Positions 28,336-38,271 of a stretch of DNA of 64,000 bases are shown here, piece after piece. Source of the DNA: Pseudomonas putida (GTDB lineage Bacteria > Pseudomonadota > Gammaproteobacteria > Pseudomonadales > Pseudomonadaceae); the NCBI RefSeq assembly GCF_004357765.1, contig NZ_SMTE01000004.1, positions 186,001-250,000 of the forward strand, in the 5' to 3' direction. The position numbers were made by a program, and so were the translations under genes. The notes under the pieces are model-generated. The model was not told the origin of the DNA. It was given only the letters and a program-made list of their open reading frames with translations, and did not search any database. Every line of letters begins with the position of its first letter. Positions within the stretch are counted from its first letter, which is position 1.

Positions 28336-29181
28336 TTACCCCTTTACCGCGCCGGCCGTCAGCCCGCGGACGAAATACTTGCCTGCTACCACGTAGACCA
28401 GCAGGGTTGGCAGCCCGGCGATCATCGCCGCGGCCATGTCGACGTTGTATTCCTTGGCCCCGGTGCTGGTGTTGACCAGGTTGTTCAGGGCCACCGTGAT
28501 CGGCTGTGAATCGCCGCTGGAGAACACCACGCCGAACAGGAAGTCGTTCCAGATCTGGGTGAACTGCCAGATCAGGCAGACCATGATGATCGGTGTCGAC
28601 AGCGGCAGGATGATGCGTCGGAAAATGGTGAAGAAGCCGGCGCCGTCCAGGCGAGCAGCCTTGACCAGGGCGTCGGGAATGCTGACGTAGAAGTTGCGAA
28701 AGAACAGCGTGGTGAAGGCCAGGCCGTACACCACATGCACCAGTACCAGCCCAGTGGTGGTGCTCGCCAGGCCCAGTTTGCCGAGGGTGAAGGACGCCGG
28801 TAGCAACACGGTCTGGAACGGCAGGAAGCAGCCGAACAGCAGCAGGCCGAAGAACAGTTGCGAGCCACGGAAACGCCACATCGACAGCACGTAACCGTTC
28901 AGCGCACCGATGGCGGTGGAGATCGCCACGGCCGGCACGGTGATCAGCACCGAGTTCCAGAAGTAGCCGCTGACCGTGCCCCAGGCCTTGACCCAGCCAA
29001 TGCCGGTGACCACTGTCGGCCAACTCAGCAGGTTGCCGCTGCCGATGTCTTCCGGGGTCTTGAAGCTGGTCAGCAACATCACCACCAGGGGTACCAGGTA
29101 CAGCAGCACAGCGAGCAACAGCACGGCGTGAATGATGAGGCGACTCAGGCTCGAAGTCGGTTTGTCGACTGGGCTATGCAT
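28336..29181 (-). CDS. gtsC: Glucose ABC transporter permease
   Basis: 281 residues with six predicted TM helices, starting after a short cytosolic N-terminus (LIIHAVLLLAVLLYLVPLVVMLLTSF). The EAA-type loop that docks on the ATPase is seen at IPDALVKAARLDGAGFFTIFRRIILPLS. It starts 8 bp inside the end of gtsB, indicating translational coupling. Confidence 0.95.
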   Translation of the reverse strand: MHSPVDKPTSSLSRLIIHAVLLLAVLLYLVPLVVMLLTSFKTPEDIGSGNLLSWPTVVTGIGWVKAWGTVSGYFWNSVLITVPAVAISTAIGALNGYVLSMWRFRGSQLFFGLLLFGCFLPFQTVLLPASFTLGKLGLASTTTGLVLVHVVYGLAFTTLFFRNFYVSIPDALVKAARLDGAGFFTIFRRIILPLSTPIIMVCLIWQFTQIWNDFLFGVVFSSGDSQPITVALNNLVNTSTGAKEYNVDMAAAMIAGLPTLLVYVVAGKYFVRGLTAGAVKG

Positions 29182-30082
29182 GGCGCTTGCTCCTCAGTTC
29201 CGAGTACAGGTAGGGCACCAGAATGGCGAGGATCGCGCCGAGCATGAGGATGGCGCTGGCCGAGCCCATACCCATCTGCCCACGGCTGAAGGTGAAGGTG
29301 TACATGAACATCGCTGGCAGGTCGGAGGAATAGCCAGGCCCACCGGCGGTCATCGCCGCCACCAGGTCGAAGCTCTTGATGGCAATGTGCGAAAGGATCA
29401 TCAATGCGCTGAAGAACACCGGTCGCAAGCTGGGCAGCACCACGGTCCAATAGATGCGCGGCAGGCTGGCACCGTCGATCTGCGCGGCGCGAATGATCGA
29501 CGGATCGACGCCACGCAAGCCGGCGAGAAACATCGCCATGATGAACCCCGAAGCCTGCCATACGGCGGCGATCACCAGGCAGTACACCACTCGGTCGGGG
29601 TCGATCAGCCAGTCCAGGCGAAAACCTTCCCAGCCCCAGTCGCGCAACAGTTTGTCCAGCCCCATGCCGGGATTGAGCAGCCATTTCCAGGCAGTACCGG
29701 TGACGATCATCGACAGCGCCATCGGGTACAGATAGATCGTGCGGATGAAACCTTCGCGGCGGATGCGCTGATCGAGCAGCACCGCCAGCAGCACCCCGAT
29801 GGCCAGGCTGATGGCGATGAACAGGCCGCCGAACAGCAGCAGGTTCTTGCTCGCTACCCACCAGCGGTCGTTGTCGAACAGCCGGGCGTACTGCGTGAGG
29901 CCCGCCCATTTGTAGGTCGGCAGAAACGTCGAGGTGGTGAAGGAAAGCACGAAGGTCCACAGGATGTAGCCATAAAAGCCCACCAGGACGATGAACATGC
30001 TTGGGGCCAGCACCAGCTTCGGCAGCCAGCGTTGCAAGGCGTCCAAAGGGGAGGCCCGCAGTTGAGCGGTCACGGTCGTCAT
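29174..30082 (-). CDS. gtsB: Glucose ABC transporter permease
   Basis: 302 residues, six TM helices (first about 22-45, LVLAPSMFIVLVGFYGYILWTF). The EAA-type loop is GVDPSIIRAAQIDGASLPRIYWTVVLPSL. Paired with GtsC it makes the inner-membrane channel for glucose. It is separated from gtsA by 134 bp holding a REP-like hairpin. Confidence 0.95.
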   Translation of the reverse strand: MTTVTAQLRASPLDALQRWLPKLVLAPSMFIVLVGFYGYILWTFVLSFTTSTFLPTYKWAGLTQYARLFDNDRWWVASKNLLLFGGLFIAISLAIGVLLAVLLDQRIRREGFIRTIYLYPMALSMIVTGTAWKWLLNPGMGLDKLLRDWGWEGFRLDWLIDPDRVVYCLVIAAVWQASGFIMAMFLAGLRGVDPSIIRAAQIDGASLPRIYWTVVLPSLRPVFFSALMILSHIAIKSFDLVAAMTAGGPGYSSDLPAMFMYTFTFSRGQMGMGSASAILMLGAILAILVPYLYSELRSKRHA

Positions 30083-30184
30083 GTCATGAATCTCGAGGTT
30101 GGGGCGGTACTTGGCACCGGTTGACGCCGGGGCGGCACCGCCACATGAGCCCTGCTCGCCACAGGCCTTGGGCAGGACGCCGGA

Positions 30185-30208
30185 CCTGTGGGAGCGGGCT
30201 TGCCCGCC
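30185..30208. repeat. REP-like element between gtsA and gtsB
   Basis: CCTGTGGGAGCGGGCTTGCCCGCC with the stem GCGGGC-TT-GCCCGC at 30194-30207, the Pseudomonas REP core. In the gts mRNA it would fold just downstream of gtsA, where such hairpins often stabilise the binding-protein message. Confidence 0.8.
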
Positions 30209-30216
30209 AATGGCCT

Positions 30217-31533
30217 TTACTTGGCCGCCTGGATTGCCGCCGCCAGTTTTTTCGCGGCATCAGCCGGATCGGCAGCCGGGTCGTTGATGTAGTTGGTCAC
30301 CACATCGAAGAACGCCCCCTGCACGGCCAGCGAGGTGGCCATATTGTGCGCCATGCTTGGTTGCAGGCCACCGGTCTTGGCATCGGCGAGGAAGTCCTTG
30401 GCCGACGTCTGCGCGCAGCTATCGAAGCCATACTTGCCCATGTCGGCAAGCATGTCGTTGCGTACCGGGATCGATCCCTTGTTGATGCTGAACACCTTCT
30501 GGAAGTCCTGGCCCAACACTTTGCGCGCGATGTCCTGCTGGGCAGCGGCAGTGCCCTCGTCCTTCTGCTTGAACACCACCAACGAGTCGATATTGTAGAG
30601 GAACGCCTTTTCGGTGCCGGGGAACGGCACGCACTGGTAGTCCTTGCCGGCGACCTTTCCGGCCAACGTCCATTCGCTCTTGGCCCAGTCACCCATGATC
30701 TGCATACCGGCCTTGCCGTTGATGACCTTGGCCGCTTCGAGATTCCAGTCCTGCCCTTTGCCATCAGGATCCATATAGGTGGCGACCTTCTTCAGTTCGG
30801 TCAACGCCTTGATCATCTGCGGTCCGGTAAGCGCCTGCTGATCGAGCTCGACCAGCGCTTTCTCATAGCCCTCAGGGCCCATCACCGCCAGCACCACGCT
30901 TTCGAACACGGTGCTGTCCTGCCACGGCTGACCGCCATGGGCGAGCGGGATGAAGCCGGCAGCCTTGAGCTTGTCAGCGGCGGCGTAGAACTGCTCGAGG
31001 TTCGTGGGTGCCTGTTCGATACCGGCCTTCTTGAACACCTGCGGGTTGATCCACAGCCAGTTGATGCGGTGGATGTTCACCGGTACGGCGACGTAGTCAC
31101 CTTCGTACTTCACGGTGTCGGCAACCTTCTTGTCGAGCAAGGCATCCCAATGTTCCTGCTTGGCCACGTCCTTGAGCACATCGCTGTCGAGCAGGCCGGT
31201 GGCGGCCCAGTCCTGGATGTCCGGCCCTTTGATCTGCGCGATACCCGGTGGATTGCCAGCCACTGCGCGGCTCTTGAGTACGGTCATGGCCGTGGCCCCG
31301 CCACCGCCGGCGACCGCGCCATCTTTCCAGGTGAAGCCGTCTTTCTCGACCTGGGCCTTGAGTACATCGACGGCAGCCTTCTCGCCGCCCGAGGTCCACC
31401 AGTGCACGACCTCGATGCTACCTTTGGGCGAGGCGCCCTCTTTGGCATCGTCGGCAAAGGCATTGAGTGGAGTGACCAGAGGTGGAAGCACGAGGGACAG
31501 GGCGCCAACGAGGCGAAGGGCTGCAGCGTTCAT
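30217..31533 (-). CDS. gtsA: Glucose ABC transporter periplasmic binding protein
   Basis: 438 residues. The signal peptide (about 1-27, [20 protein letters not shown]) precedes a sugar-binding fold starting [24 protein letters not shown]. It captures glucose in the periplasm for GtsBCD. It is first in the gts operon. Upstream, AACAACAAGAAAGG joins a CA motif to the ribosome site. Confidence 0.95.
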   Translation of the reverse strand: MNAAALRLVGALSLVLPPLVTPLNAFADDAKEGASPKGSIEVVHWWTSGGEKAAVDVLKAQVEKDGFTWKDGAVAGGGGATAMTVLKSRAVAGNPPGIAQIKGPDIQDWAATGLLDSDVLKDVAKQEHWDALLDKKVADTVKYEGDYVAVPVNIHRINWLWINPQVFKKAGIEQAPTNLEQFYAAADKLKAAGFIPLAHGGQPWQDSTVFESVVLAVMGPEGYEKALVELDQQALTGPQMIKALTELKKVATYMDPDGKGQDWNLEAAKVINGKAGMQIMGDWAKSEWTLAGKVAGKDYQCVPFPGTEKAFLYNIDSLVVFKQKDEGTAAAQQDIARKVLGQDFQKVFSINKGSIPVRNDMLADMGKYGFDSCAQTSAKDFLADAKTGGLQPSMAHNMATSLAVQGAFFDVVTNYINDPAADPADAAKKLAAAIQAAK

Positions 31534-31546
31534 GGAAGTACCTTTC

Positions 31547-31554
31547 TTGTTGTT
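31547..31554 (-). promoter_or_regulatory. Hfq/Crc-type CA motif before gtsA
   Basis: The minus strand reads AACAACAA followed directly by GAAAGG, the gtsA ribosome site, 13 bases before the ATG. It is a good AAnAAnAA match placed to block translation under catabolite repression. Confidence 0.65.
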
Positions 31555-31637
31555 ATGCCGTGCAAGTCGGTCGCTTGCGTTGCATGAAGTCTAATCAGCG
31601 CAACCGCTTCGTCAGGTAACGAAGCGATGCGCAAATG

Positions 31638-32879
31638 TCATCGTTTGGTGACATTACGCGCCAGTTGGGTCGCCAGGCTCGGTGCCAGCGCCAGTCCCGG
31701 CAGCAACAATGCCTGGTAAGCGTGATAGAGGTCGGGCTTGCCCGGCCAGATCGTCCCCGCAGGACGGTTGTCGGCATCCAGTTCGTGATGCCAACTGCCC
31801 GCCTCGCGATCGATGAAGTGATTGTCGATGAAGTCCCAGATGCGCTGGTACCAGCGCTGGTATTGCGCCTCGCCGGTACGCATCAGCAGGGCCGCGGCGG
31901 CTGCACAGCCTTCGGCGTGGACCCAGTGCAAACGTGCGCGCACCACCGGACGGTTGTTCCAATCCAGGGTGTAGATGAAGCCCGCAGCGCCATCGACGTT
32001 CCAGGCCAGGGTACAGGCGCTTTCGAACAACCCTCGTGCACAGGGCAGCAACCACCCTGGCGCCTCCAGACCCGCCAGACGCAGGCTGGCTTCCAGATGC
32101 AGCAGCAGGCGAGCCCATTCCATACCATGGCCGGGGGTGGTGCCATAAGGCCGGAAATGGTCGGCGGGATGCGCCAGGTTGTAGTCCGGCAACGCTTGCC
32201 AGAGCGCGTCGAAATGCTCGACTACCCGGTACTGGCTGGCTGCAGCTTGAACATGGACGATGCGCTCGACGATGCGCAGGGCGCGCTGGAGCCACACAGG
32301 ATCGCCCGTGACATCGGCCAACGCCAGGAACGCCTCGGTGGCGTGCATGTTGCTGTTGGCCCCGCGATACGCTTCGGGCAACTGCCACGCACGGGAAAAG
32401 GTCTCGCGCAGGGCACCCTCGCCTTCACTCCAGAAATGCTCTTCGATGACCCGTATGGCGTCGGCCAGCAAGTCTTTTGCCGCCGCAGCGCCGGCCACTA
32501 CCGCGGAACTGGCGGCCAGGGCGACGAACGCATGCAGATAGGCGGACTTGCCGCTGTCGTCCTGCCCTCCGGGATGGGCGAACCAGCCGCCGTAGGTGGC
32601 ATCGCGCATCGCCCCGGCCAGGGCGGCAACCCCATGCTCGGCATAGGCCAGGTAACCCGGCACCCCCTGGATATGGGCCAGGGCGAAGCAGTGGGTCATG
32701 CGCGCGGTGTTCATGGTCTCGGCAGTAGCTCCCGGCAGCAGACGGCCATTGGCATCAAGGTTGCCAAAGCCGTCGGGCAACCTGGAGGCCTTGGCGAAGG
32801 ACAGCAGACGCTGGCCTTCCGCCATGCGCCAGGCAGCATGCACCGGGGAGTCGAGCCAATGGAGGCAGGTTTCGTTCAT
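31638..32879 (-). CDS. AGE-family sugar epimerase/isomerase
   Basis: 413 residues from ATG 32879 (MNETCLHWLDSPVHAAWRM); the frame is open further upstream without a likely start. It is an (alpha/alpha)6-barrel protein of the N-acylglucosamine 2-epimerase/YihS type. Conserved pieces are NTARMTHCFALAH, YGGWFAHPGG, SAYLHAFVALAASSA, NSNMHATEAFLAL, and the late His-rich PGHGMEWARLL and WHHELDADNRPAG. Relatives interconvert mannose, fructose or glucose. It lies upstream of gtsA on the same strand, fitting use of sugars entering by the same importer. Confidence 0.87.
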   Translation of the reverse strand: MNETCLHWLDSPVHAAWRMAEGQRLLSFAKASRLPDGFGNLDANGRLLPGATAETMNTARMTHCFALAHIQGVPGYLAYAEHGVAALAGAMRDATYGGWFAHPGGQDDSGKSAYLHAFVALAASSAVVAGAAAAKDLLADAIRVIEEHFWSEGEGALRETFSRAWQLPEAYRGANSNMHATEAFLALADVTGDPVWLQRALRIVERIVHVQAAASQYRVVEHFDALWQALPDYNLAHPADHFRPYGTTPGHGMEWARLLLHLEASLRLAGLEAPGWLLPCARGLFESACTLAWNVDGAAGFIYTLDWNNRPVVRARLHWVHAEGCAAAAALLMRTGEAQYQRWYQRIWDFIDNHFIDREAGSWHHELDADNRPAGTIWPGKPDLYHAYQALLLPGLALAPSLATQLARNVTKR

Positions 32880-33002
32880 GGGCCAGCGTATCCTTGCCAG
32901 TCGTTTACCGAGTCTAACCAGATGTTCCCGCTGGCATGTCACAAAGCCGTTGCGCAATGTCACAGACCCGTTACGTTGCAACCCGGGCCGTCGCCGACGG
33001 CC

Positions 33003-34454
33003 TCAATCGCCACGTGGCAGGTACAGTGTCACCCGCAGCCCACCGCCACGCAGGTTGAGCAGGCTGACTTCACCACCATGGCTATGGGCGATGTTGCGCG
33101 CGATTCCCAGACCCAAGCCATAACCCTGCTGGCGCCCTGCCAGTCGCACATGCGGCTCGAACACCTGCTCCAGTTGCAGCTCTGGAACGCCGGGGCCCTG
33201 GTCGTCCACCTGCAGGACGAAACTCTCGGCGCTGTCGATGATGCGCAGGCGCGCCCGCTCACCGTACTTGATGGCATTGTCGATCAGGTTGCCGATGCAG
33301 CGGCGCAAGGCCAGCGCCTTGCCCGGATAGGGCGCCAACGCCTGCCCCTCGACGGTGATACGGCCATCGGCCAGATAAGGCTCGGTGAGGAGCTCGAGGA
33401 CCTGATTGAGGTCGATCGGCTCGATGTTCTCGTGGATATCGGTGTCCTTCACGCATTGCAGGGCGCCCTTGACCAGCAGCTCCAGCTCGTCGAGGTCGCG
33501 GCTGAACTTGGCTTGCAGGCCCTCATCCTCGAGCAACTCGACCCGCAGGCGCAGGCGCGTGATGGGCGTGCGCAAGTCATGGGAAATCGCGCTGAACAAC
33601 TGACTGCGTTCGGTCAGGTAGCGGCTGATCCGTTCGCGCATGGTGTTGAAAGCCCGCCCGACCTCCACCACCTCGCTACCGCCACGACCGACCACCGGCG
33701 CCACCTCGGCGCCAAGGGAAAGCTCACGGGCGGCCCGAGCCAGGCGCTTGAGCGGCCAGCTCTGCCAATGCACCAGCAGGCCGATGAACAACAGCAACAA
33801 CGCCGTGGTCAGGGCGATGAAACCGACCTGCTGGCGAGGCAGCCCCTCGGCCTCGAGGCTGGTATAGGGCTCTGGCAGCAACGAGGCGATGTACAGCCAC
33901 TCCCCTTCCCCAAGGCGTATCTGCGTGACCAGTACCGGCGGGTTGAGGGGTTCGAGGGTAAGCGAATAGTGCGCCCACGAGCGGGGCAACTCGTCGAGTT
34001 TCAACCCGCTGTTGAAGATGCGCAGGTCATCAGGACCGACGAACGCCACCGAAATGTCCATCTGCGCCCCTAGCCGTTCATGCAGTACCTGTTGGACGAC
34101 ATCGACGACCGCCTGCTTGCGCGGCGTCTGCGGCAGCATCGGCATGGCCAGCGGCTTGATGTTGAGGGAGACGAAGAAGCGCGTGCCGCCCATGCTGCGC
34201 AACTGATCCAGGACCATCGGCCGGTAGGCCACCGGCAACGAGCGGAAATAGCTGACGCTGGCGCTCATCGAATGCGCCAGGCTGCTGGCACTGGCCCGCA
34301 GGCCCTGCAACTGGCTGGAGCGCAGCTGCGCGACCCAGATCATGCTCGACAGCCCCTGGGCGAGCAGAACGGCCAACAGGGTCAGCAGCAACATGCGGCC
34401 AAGCAGCGAGCGCGGCAACAGGCGCCAGCGCCGCTCAAGCCGTGCAGCGGACAT
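33003..34454 (-). CDS. gtrS: Sensor histidine kinase of the glucose-uptake system (GtrS/GltS)
   Basis: 483 residues from ATG 34454, overlapping the regulator gene by 20 bp. TM helix (about 20-42) and periplasmic sensor domain, then a second TM (about 215-232), HAMP linker, and the dimerisation box SAISHDLRTPITRLRLR with the phosphorylated His. The ATPase domain has NLIDNAIKYGE (N box), DQGPGVP (G1) and GLGLGIARNIAHSHGG (G2). In P. aeruginosa the homologue senses 2-ketogluconate or 6-phosphogluconate and controls oprB and glucose uptake with GltR. Confidence 0.9.
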   Translation of the reverse strand: MSAARLERRWRLLPRSLLGRMLLLTLLAVLLAQGLSSMIWVAQLRSSQLQGLRASASSLAHSMSASVSYFRSLPVAYRPMVLDQLRSMGGTRFFVSLNIKPLAMPMLPQTPRKQAVVDVVQQVLHERLGAQMDISVAFVGPDDLRIFNSGLKLDELPRSWAHYSLTLEPLNPPVLVTQIRLGEGEWLYIASLLPEPYTSLEAEGLPRQQVGFIALTTALLLLFIGLLVHWQSWPLKRLARAARELSLGAEVAPVVGRGGSEVVEVGRAFNTMRERISRYLTERSQLFSAISHDLRTPITRLRLRVELLEDEGLQAKFSRDLDELELLVKGALQCVKDTDIHENIEPIDLNQVLELLTEPYLADGRITVEGQALAPYPGKALALRRCIGNLIDNAIKYGERARLRIIDSAESFVLQVDDQGPGVPELQLEQVFEPHVRLAGRQQGYGLGLGIARNIAHSHGGEVSLLNLRGGGLRVTLYLPRGD

Positions 34455-35160
34455 GGGCAGCCAGCAGGTAGCCACTGCCACGCACGGTCCGAATCAGCCG
34501 TGGCGGACGGTCGGTGTCACGCAGGCGCTGGCGCAGGCGGCTGACGGCCATGTCGACGATGCGGTCCAGGGGCATGGGCTCGCGACCGCGGGTGGCATTA
34601 CCGATGGTGTCGCGGTCGAGAATCTGCTGCGGGTGATCGAGAAACAGTTTGAGCAGGGCGAAGTCAGCACCCGACAGCATCACTTCTTCACCATCGCGAT
34701 GGAACAGGCGATGACTGATGATATCCAGCCGCCAGTCGGCAAAGGCCAACACCTTTCCTGCCGGCGCCGCCTGGGTGAATTCGGCACGACGCAGCAAGGC
34801 CTTGATCCGCGCCTGCAGCTCGCGCGGGCTGAACGGCTTGCCCAGGTAGTCGTCGGCGCCCAGCTCCAGGCCGATGACCCGGTCGGTTTCGTCGGAGCTG
34901 GCGGTCAGCATGATGATCGGCACCCGCGCCTGACGGGGATGCTGGCGTACCCAACGGCACAGACTGAAGCCATCCTCGTCGGGCAGCATCACATCGAGGA
35001 TCACCAGGTCGCAAGGGATCTCGTCCAATGCCTGGCGAAAGCCCTGACCGTCGCCTTCGGCATGCACCTGGTAGCCGGAACGGCTCAGGTAGGTTTGCAA
35101 CAATTCGCGAATCTCCTGGTCGTCGTCGACCATGAGAATGGTTTTTCCGGCAGTGCTCAA
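34435..35160 (-). CDS. gltR: OmpR-type response regulator of glucose uptake
   Basis: 241 residues from a TTG start (MSTAGKTILMVDDDQEIREL). The receiver domain has acidic DDD at 12-14, phospho-acceptor Asp in LVILDVMLPDEDG, Thr in MLTAS and Lys in LGKPFSP. The C-terminal winged helix contains RDTIGNATRGREPMPLDRIVDMAVSRLRQRL and RTVRGSGYLLA. It controls gts/oprB expression with the adjacent kinase. It follows glk after a 63-bp gap that holds a CA motif. Confidence 0.93.
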   Translation of the reverse strand: MSTAGKTILMVDDDQEIRELLQTYLSRSGYQVHAEGDGQGFRQALDEIPCDLVILDVMLPDEDGFSLCRWVRQHPRQARVPIIMLTASSDETDRVIGLELGADDYLGKPFSPRELQARIKALLRRAEFTQAAPAGKVLAFADWRLDIISHRLFHRDGEEVMLSGADFALLKLFLDHPQQILDRDTIGNATRGREPMPLDRIVDMAVSRLRQRLRDTDRPPRLIRTVRGSGYLLAAHVRCTA

Positions 35161-35174
35161 GGTATCCCGCCCTC

Positions 35175-35185
35175 TTGTTGTTATT
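35175..35185 (-). promoter_or_regulatory. Hfq/Crc-type CA motif before gltR
   Basis: The minus strand reads AATAACAACAA followed by GAGGG, the ribosome site of gltR. It is the longest CA-type run of the three found in this glucose region. Confidence 0.6.
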
Positions 35186-35223
35186 ACAGGTCGTCTCGCC
35201 TGCTGCGGTGCGGCTGGAGGATC

Positions 35224-36183
35224 TCAGCGATCCAAGGTTTGCTGCAGGGCCACCCCTGCTCCAAGCAGGCCAGAGAACTCTGCCGTGACCAGCCACACTG
35301 GCACTCCGGCAAGATAACCGCTCATGCAGCCTTTGTCGGCAAAACTGGCGGCGAACCCGCTGCGCAGGAACAGTTCGGCGAAACGCGGGATCACCCCACC
35401 GACAATGTAGACCCCGCCGCGCGCGCCCAATGTCAGCACATTGTTACCGGCCACCCGGCCGAGGAATCGGCAGAACTGCTCGATCACCGCCACCGCCCGT
35501 GGCTCGCCGGCCAGCGCGGCATCGGTGATCGCCGCCGGGGTCTTGTGTCGAGGGCTATCGCCGTCGAGGGCGCAGATTGCCTGGTACAAGCGCACCAGGC
35601 CACCGCCGCTGAGCACGGTCTCGGCACTGACATGGCCGATCTGCTGATGAATCTGCTGATGAATGGCCGCCTCACGGGCATTGCCAACGGGCAGGTCGAC
35701 ATGCCCGCCTTCACCGGGCAGCGCCAGCCATCCGCCTGCGTCCAGAGGCAACAGGCTACCGACGCCAAGGCCAGTGCCTGGGCCGATCACCAGCGCCGGG
35801 CGCAAAGGGTCGGCCTGGCCTGGGCATACTTCCTGAAACTCGCCGGGGCGCAGCCGCGTCATGCCCAGCGCCATGGCCGAGAAATCGTTGGTCAACAGCA
35901 GGCGATCGGCCCCCAGCGCCTGGCAGAACGCTTGCCGGTTCAGGCGCCAATGGTTGTTGGTGAAACGAAAGTCATCGCCGTCGACCGGGCCGGCCACAGC
36001 TAGACACACGGCGGCCAAGCCGCCACAGGCAAGGCCCTGGTCGTCGAGATAGGCCTCGATGGCCTGCTCGGGGCTGGTGTAGTCAGCGGTGGCGAAAACC
36101 TTCACCGCGTGCAGCTGGTTGTCACGCCACAGCGCGAACCGGGCGTTGGTACCACCAATGTCGCCAACCAGCAGTTCCTTCAT
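35224..36183 (-). CDS. glk: Glucokinase
   Basis: 319 residues from ATG 36183, GGAG eight bases upstream; the ATG overlaps the edd stop (ATGA). Bacterial-type glucokinase: phosphate loop [15 protein letters not shown], sugar site near TNNHWRLN and [23 protein letters not shown], and GEGGHVDLP. It phosphorylates glucose imported by GtsABCD. It is in the edd-glk-gltR-gtrS order known from P. putida. Confidence 0.95.
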   Translation of the reverse strand: MKELLVGDIGGTNARFALWRDNQLHAVKVFATADYTSPEQAIEAYLDDQGLACGGLAAVCLAVAGPVDGDDFRFTNNHWRLNRQAFCQALGADRLLLTNDFSAMALGMTRLRPGEFQEVCPGQADPLRPALVIGPGTGLGVGSLLPLDAGGWLALPGEGGHVDLPVGNAREAAIHQQIHQQIGHVSAETVLSGGGLVRLYQAICALDGDSPRHKTPAAITDAALAGEPRAVAVIEQFCRFLGRVAGNNVLTLGARGGVYIVGGVIPRFAELFLRSGFAASFADKGCMSGYLAGVPVWLVTAEFSGLLGAGVALQQTLDR

Positions 36184-38006
36184 TTGAGGTTCTCCAGGTC
36201 CGAGGTGAAGGCGCTCGCGCCCCGCTCGGCCGGGCTGAACGCCATGCGCATGAAGCCGAACAGCTCGCGCCCGCATCCTTCGTCGTTGCCCTGCGGAGCG
36301 GGTGGCTGGTCGCGGCTGGCCAGTTCCTCGGCCGAGACCATCACCTGCAGCGTGCCTTCGACACCATCGACCCGTACGATATCACCCTCGCGCACCCGCG
36401 CCAGGGGGCCGCCGTCGAAGGCTTCGGGGCAGACATGGATGGCCGCCGGGATCTTGCCCGAAGCGCCGGACATGCGCCCGTCGGTCACCAGCGCGACCTT
36501 GTAGCCGCGGTCCTGCAGTACCCCCAGGAACGGCGTGAGCTTATGCAGTTCCGGCATGCCATTGCAGCGTGGCCCCTGGAAGCGTACTACCGCGACGAAA
36601 TCGCGCTCCAGTTCGCCCGCCTTGAACGCGTCGGCCAGCGATTGCTGATCGTGGAACACCCGCGCCGGCGCCTCGACCACCTGATGTTCGGGCGCCACAG
36701 CGGACACCTTCATCACGCCGCGGCCCAGGTTACCCTGCATCACCCGCAGCCCGCCCTCGGGCGAAAATGCCCGCGCCACCGGCCGCAGGATGTTCTCATC
36801 GAGGCTTTGGCGTGGTCCTTCACGCCAGACCAAACGGCCATCGTCGAGGAACGGCTCCTGGGTGTAGCGGCGCAGGCCAGGACCGGCGACCGTATTGACG
36901 TCCTCGTGCAACAACCCGGCGTCGAGCAGCTCGCGGATCAGGAAGGACATACCGCCAGCGGCCTGGAAGTGGTTGATGTCGGCCTTGCCGTTGGGATAGA
37001 CGTGAGACAGGGTCGGGACCACTTCGGAGAGGTCTGCCATGTCCTGCCAGGTGAGCTGGATCCCGGCAGCCTGGGCAATGGCCGGAAGGTGCAAGGTATG
37101 GTTGGTCGAGCCGCCGGTGGCGTGCAGGGCGACCACGGCGTTGACCAGGGCCTTCTCGTCGACGATCTCGCCCAGCGGCATGAAGCTGCCACTGGCCTTG
37201 GTCATACGCGTGACCTGCTGCGCCGCCTCGGCGGTGAGCGCATCGCGCAGCGGGGTGTACGGGTTGACGAACGAAGCCCCAGGCAGGTGCAGGCCCATCA
37301 CTTCCATCACCAGTTGATTGGTGTTGGCAGTGCCGTAGAAGGTGCAGGTGCCTGGGCCATGGTAGGACTTCATTTCCGACTCCAGCAGCTCTTCGCGGCT
37401 GGCCTTGCCTTCGGCGTAGCGCTGGCGCACATCGGCTTTCTGCTTGTTGGAAATGCCCGACGTCATCGGACCGCCCGGGACGAAAATGGTCGGCAGATGG
37501 CCGAAGCGCAGCGCCCCCATCATCAGGCCAGGGACGATCTTGTCGCAGATGCCGAGCATCAGTGCGGCATCGAACATGTTGTGCGACAGGGCCACGGCCG
37601 TGGACATGGCGATCACCTCACGGCTGGCGATGGCCAGTTCCATGCCCGGCTCGCCCTGGGTGACACCGTCGCACATGGCCGGCACACCGCCGGCGAACTG
37701 ACCGACCGAGCCCACCGCACGCAGGGCCTGTTTGATCTGCCCGGGAAAATGCAGGTACGGCTGGTGCGCCGAGAGCATGTCGTTGTACGCCGAGACGATG
37801 GCCACGTTGGCCGCATTCATCAGGCGCAGGCTCTGCTTGTCTTCGCTGCCGCACCCGGCCACGCCGTGGGCGAAGTTGGCGCACTGCAGGCTGGCGCGCA
37901 TGGGCCCGTCACTGGCCGCGCCGCGAATCAGCCGCAAGTAGCGTTCACGGGTAGCGCGGCTGCGCTCGACCAGCCGTTGGGTGACCTCAAGGATGCGCGG
38001 ATGCAT
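36180..38006 (-). CDS. edd: 6-phosphogluconate dehydratase
   Basis: 608 residues. It converts 6-phosphogluconate to KDPG, the key Entner-Doudoroff step. IlvD/Edd family with cluster Cys in [57 protein letters not shown], and late [19 protein letters not shown]. It is divergent from gap, with a HexR operator between. Confidence 0.96.
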   Translation of the reverse strand: MHPRILEVTQRLVERSRATRERYLRLIRGAASDGPMRASLQCANFAHGVAGCGSEDKQSLRLMNAANVAIVSAYNDMLSAHQPYLHFPGQIKQALRAVGSVGQFAGGVPAMCDGVTQGEPGMELAIASREVIAMSTAVALSHNMFDAALMLGICDKIVPGLMMGALRFGHLPTIFVPGGPMTSGISNKQKADVRQRYAEGKASREELLESEMKSYHGPGTCTFYGTANTNQLVMEVMGLHLPGASFVNPYTPLRDALTAEAAQQVTRMTKASGSFMPLGEIVDEKALVNAVVALHATGGSTNHTLHLPAIAQAAGIQLTWQDMADLSEVVPTLSHVYPNGKADINHFQAAGGMSFLIRELLDAGLLHEDVNTVAGPGLRRYTQEPFLDDGRLVWREGPRQSLDENILRPVARAFSPEGGLRVMQGNLGRGVMKVSAVAPEHQVVEAPARVFHDQQSLADAFKAGELERDFVAVVRFQGPRCNGMPELHKLTPFLGVLQDRGYKVALVTDGRMSGASGKIPAAIHVCPEAFDGGPLARVREGDIVRVDGVEGTLQVMVSAEELASRDQPPAPQGNDEGCGRELFGFMRMAFSPAERGASAFTSDLENLK

Positions 38007-38192
38007 GTACTGGACTCCAGGCTAACTGTAAGGGTGGCCATACCGGGCATTTCCCCTCCTGCCGATCGCGTCCTAGGCTCACTGGAGGGGAGCATGACGC
38101 ATCGAGGAGGCGACCGAGCCGACCACTCGTTGTATGTTTAAACAAAATACTGCCAGTAAAAAGGCTTGTTTTCTATCTGATAGTGAATAATC

Positions 38193-38207
38193 TTGTAATT
38201 CCAACAA
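38193..38207. promoter_or_regulatory. HexR operator between edd and gap
   Basis: TTGT-AATTCCA-ACAA, a perfect fit to the HexR pattern TTGT-N7-ACAA, 65 bases before gap and about 186 before edd. The surrounding 38007-38271 is AT-rich and should hold both divergent promoters. Confidence 0.75.
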
Positions 38208-38271
38208 CAAAACCGTTTCAGTGAACCCCCTTTGTGCCACAGGTCTCACTCGAACTGCCAGAGGTACTGCC

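Noticed and set aside
31635-34073. 812-codon + strand frame across the epimerase and sensor kinase genes
   Set aside because: Spans two well-identified minus-strand genes and shows no domain; it is an effect of high-GC codon bias.
35175-35189. TTGT-N7-ACAG before gltR considered as a HexR operator
   Set aside because: The match is incomplete and the same bases form a better CA motif next to the gltR ribosome site.
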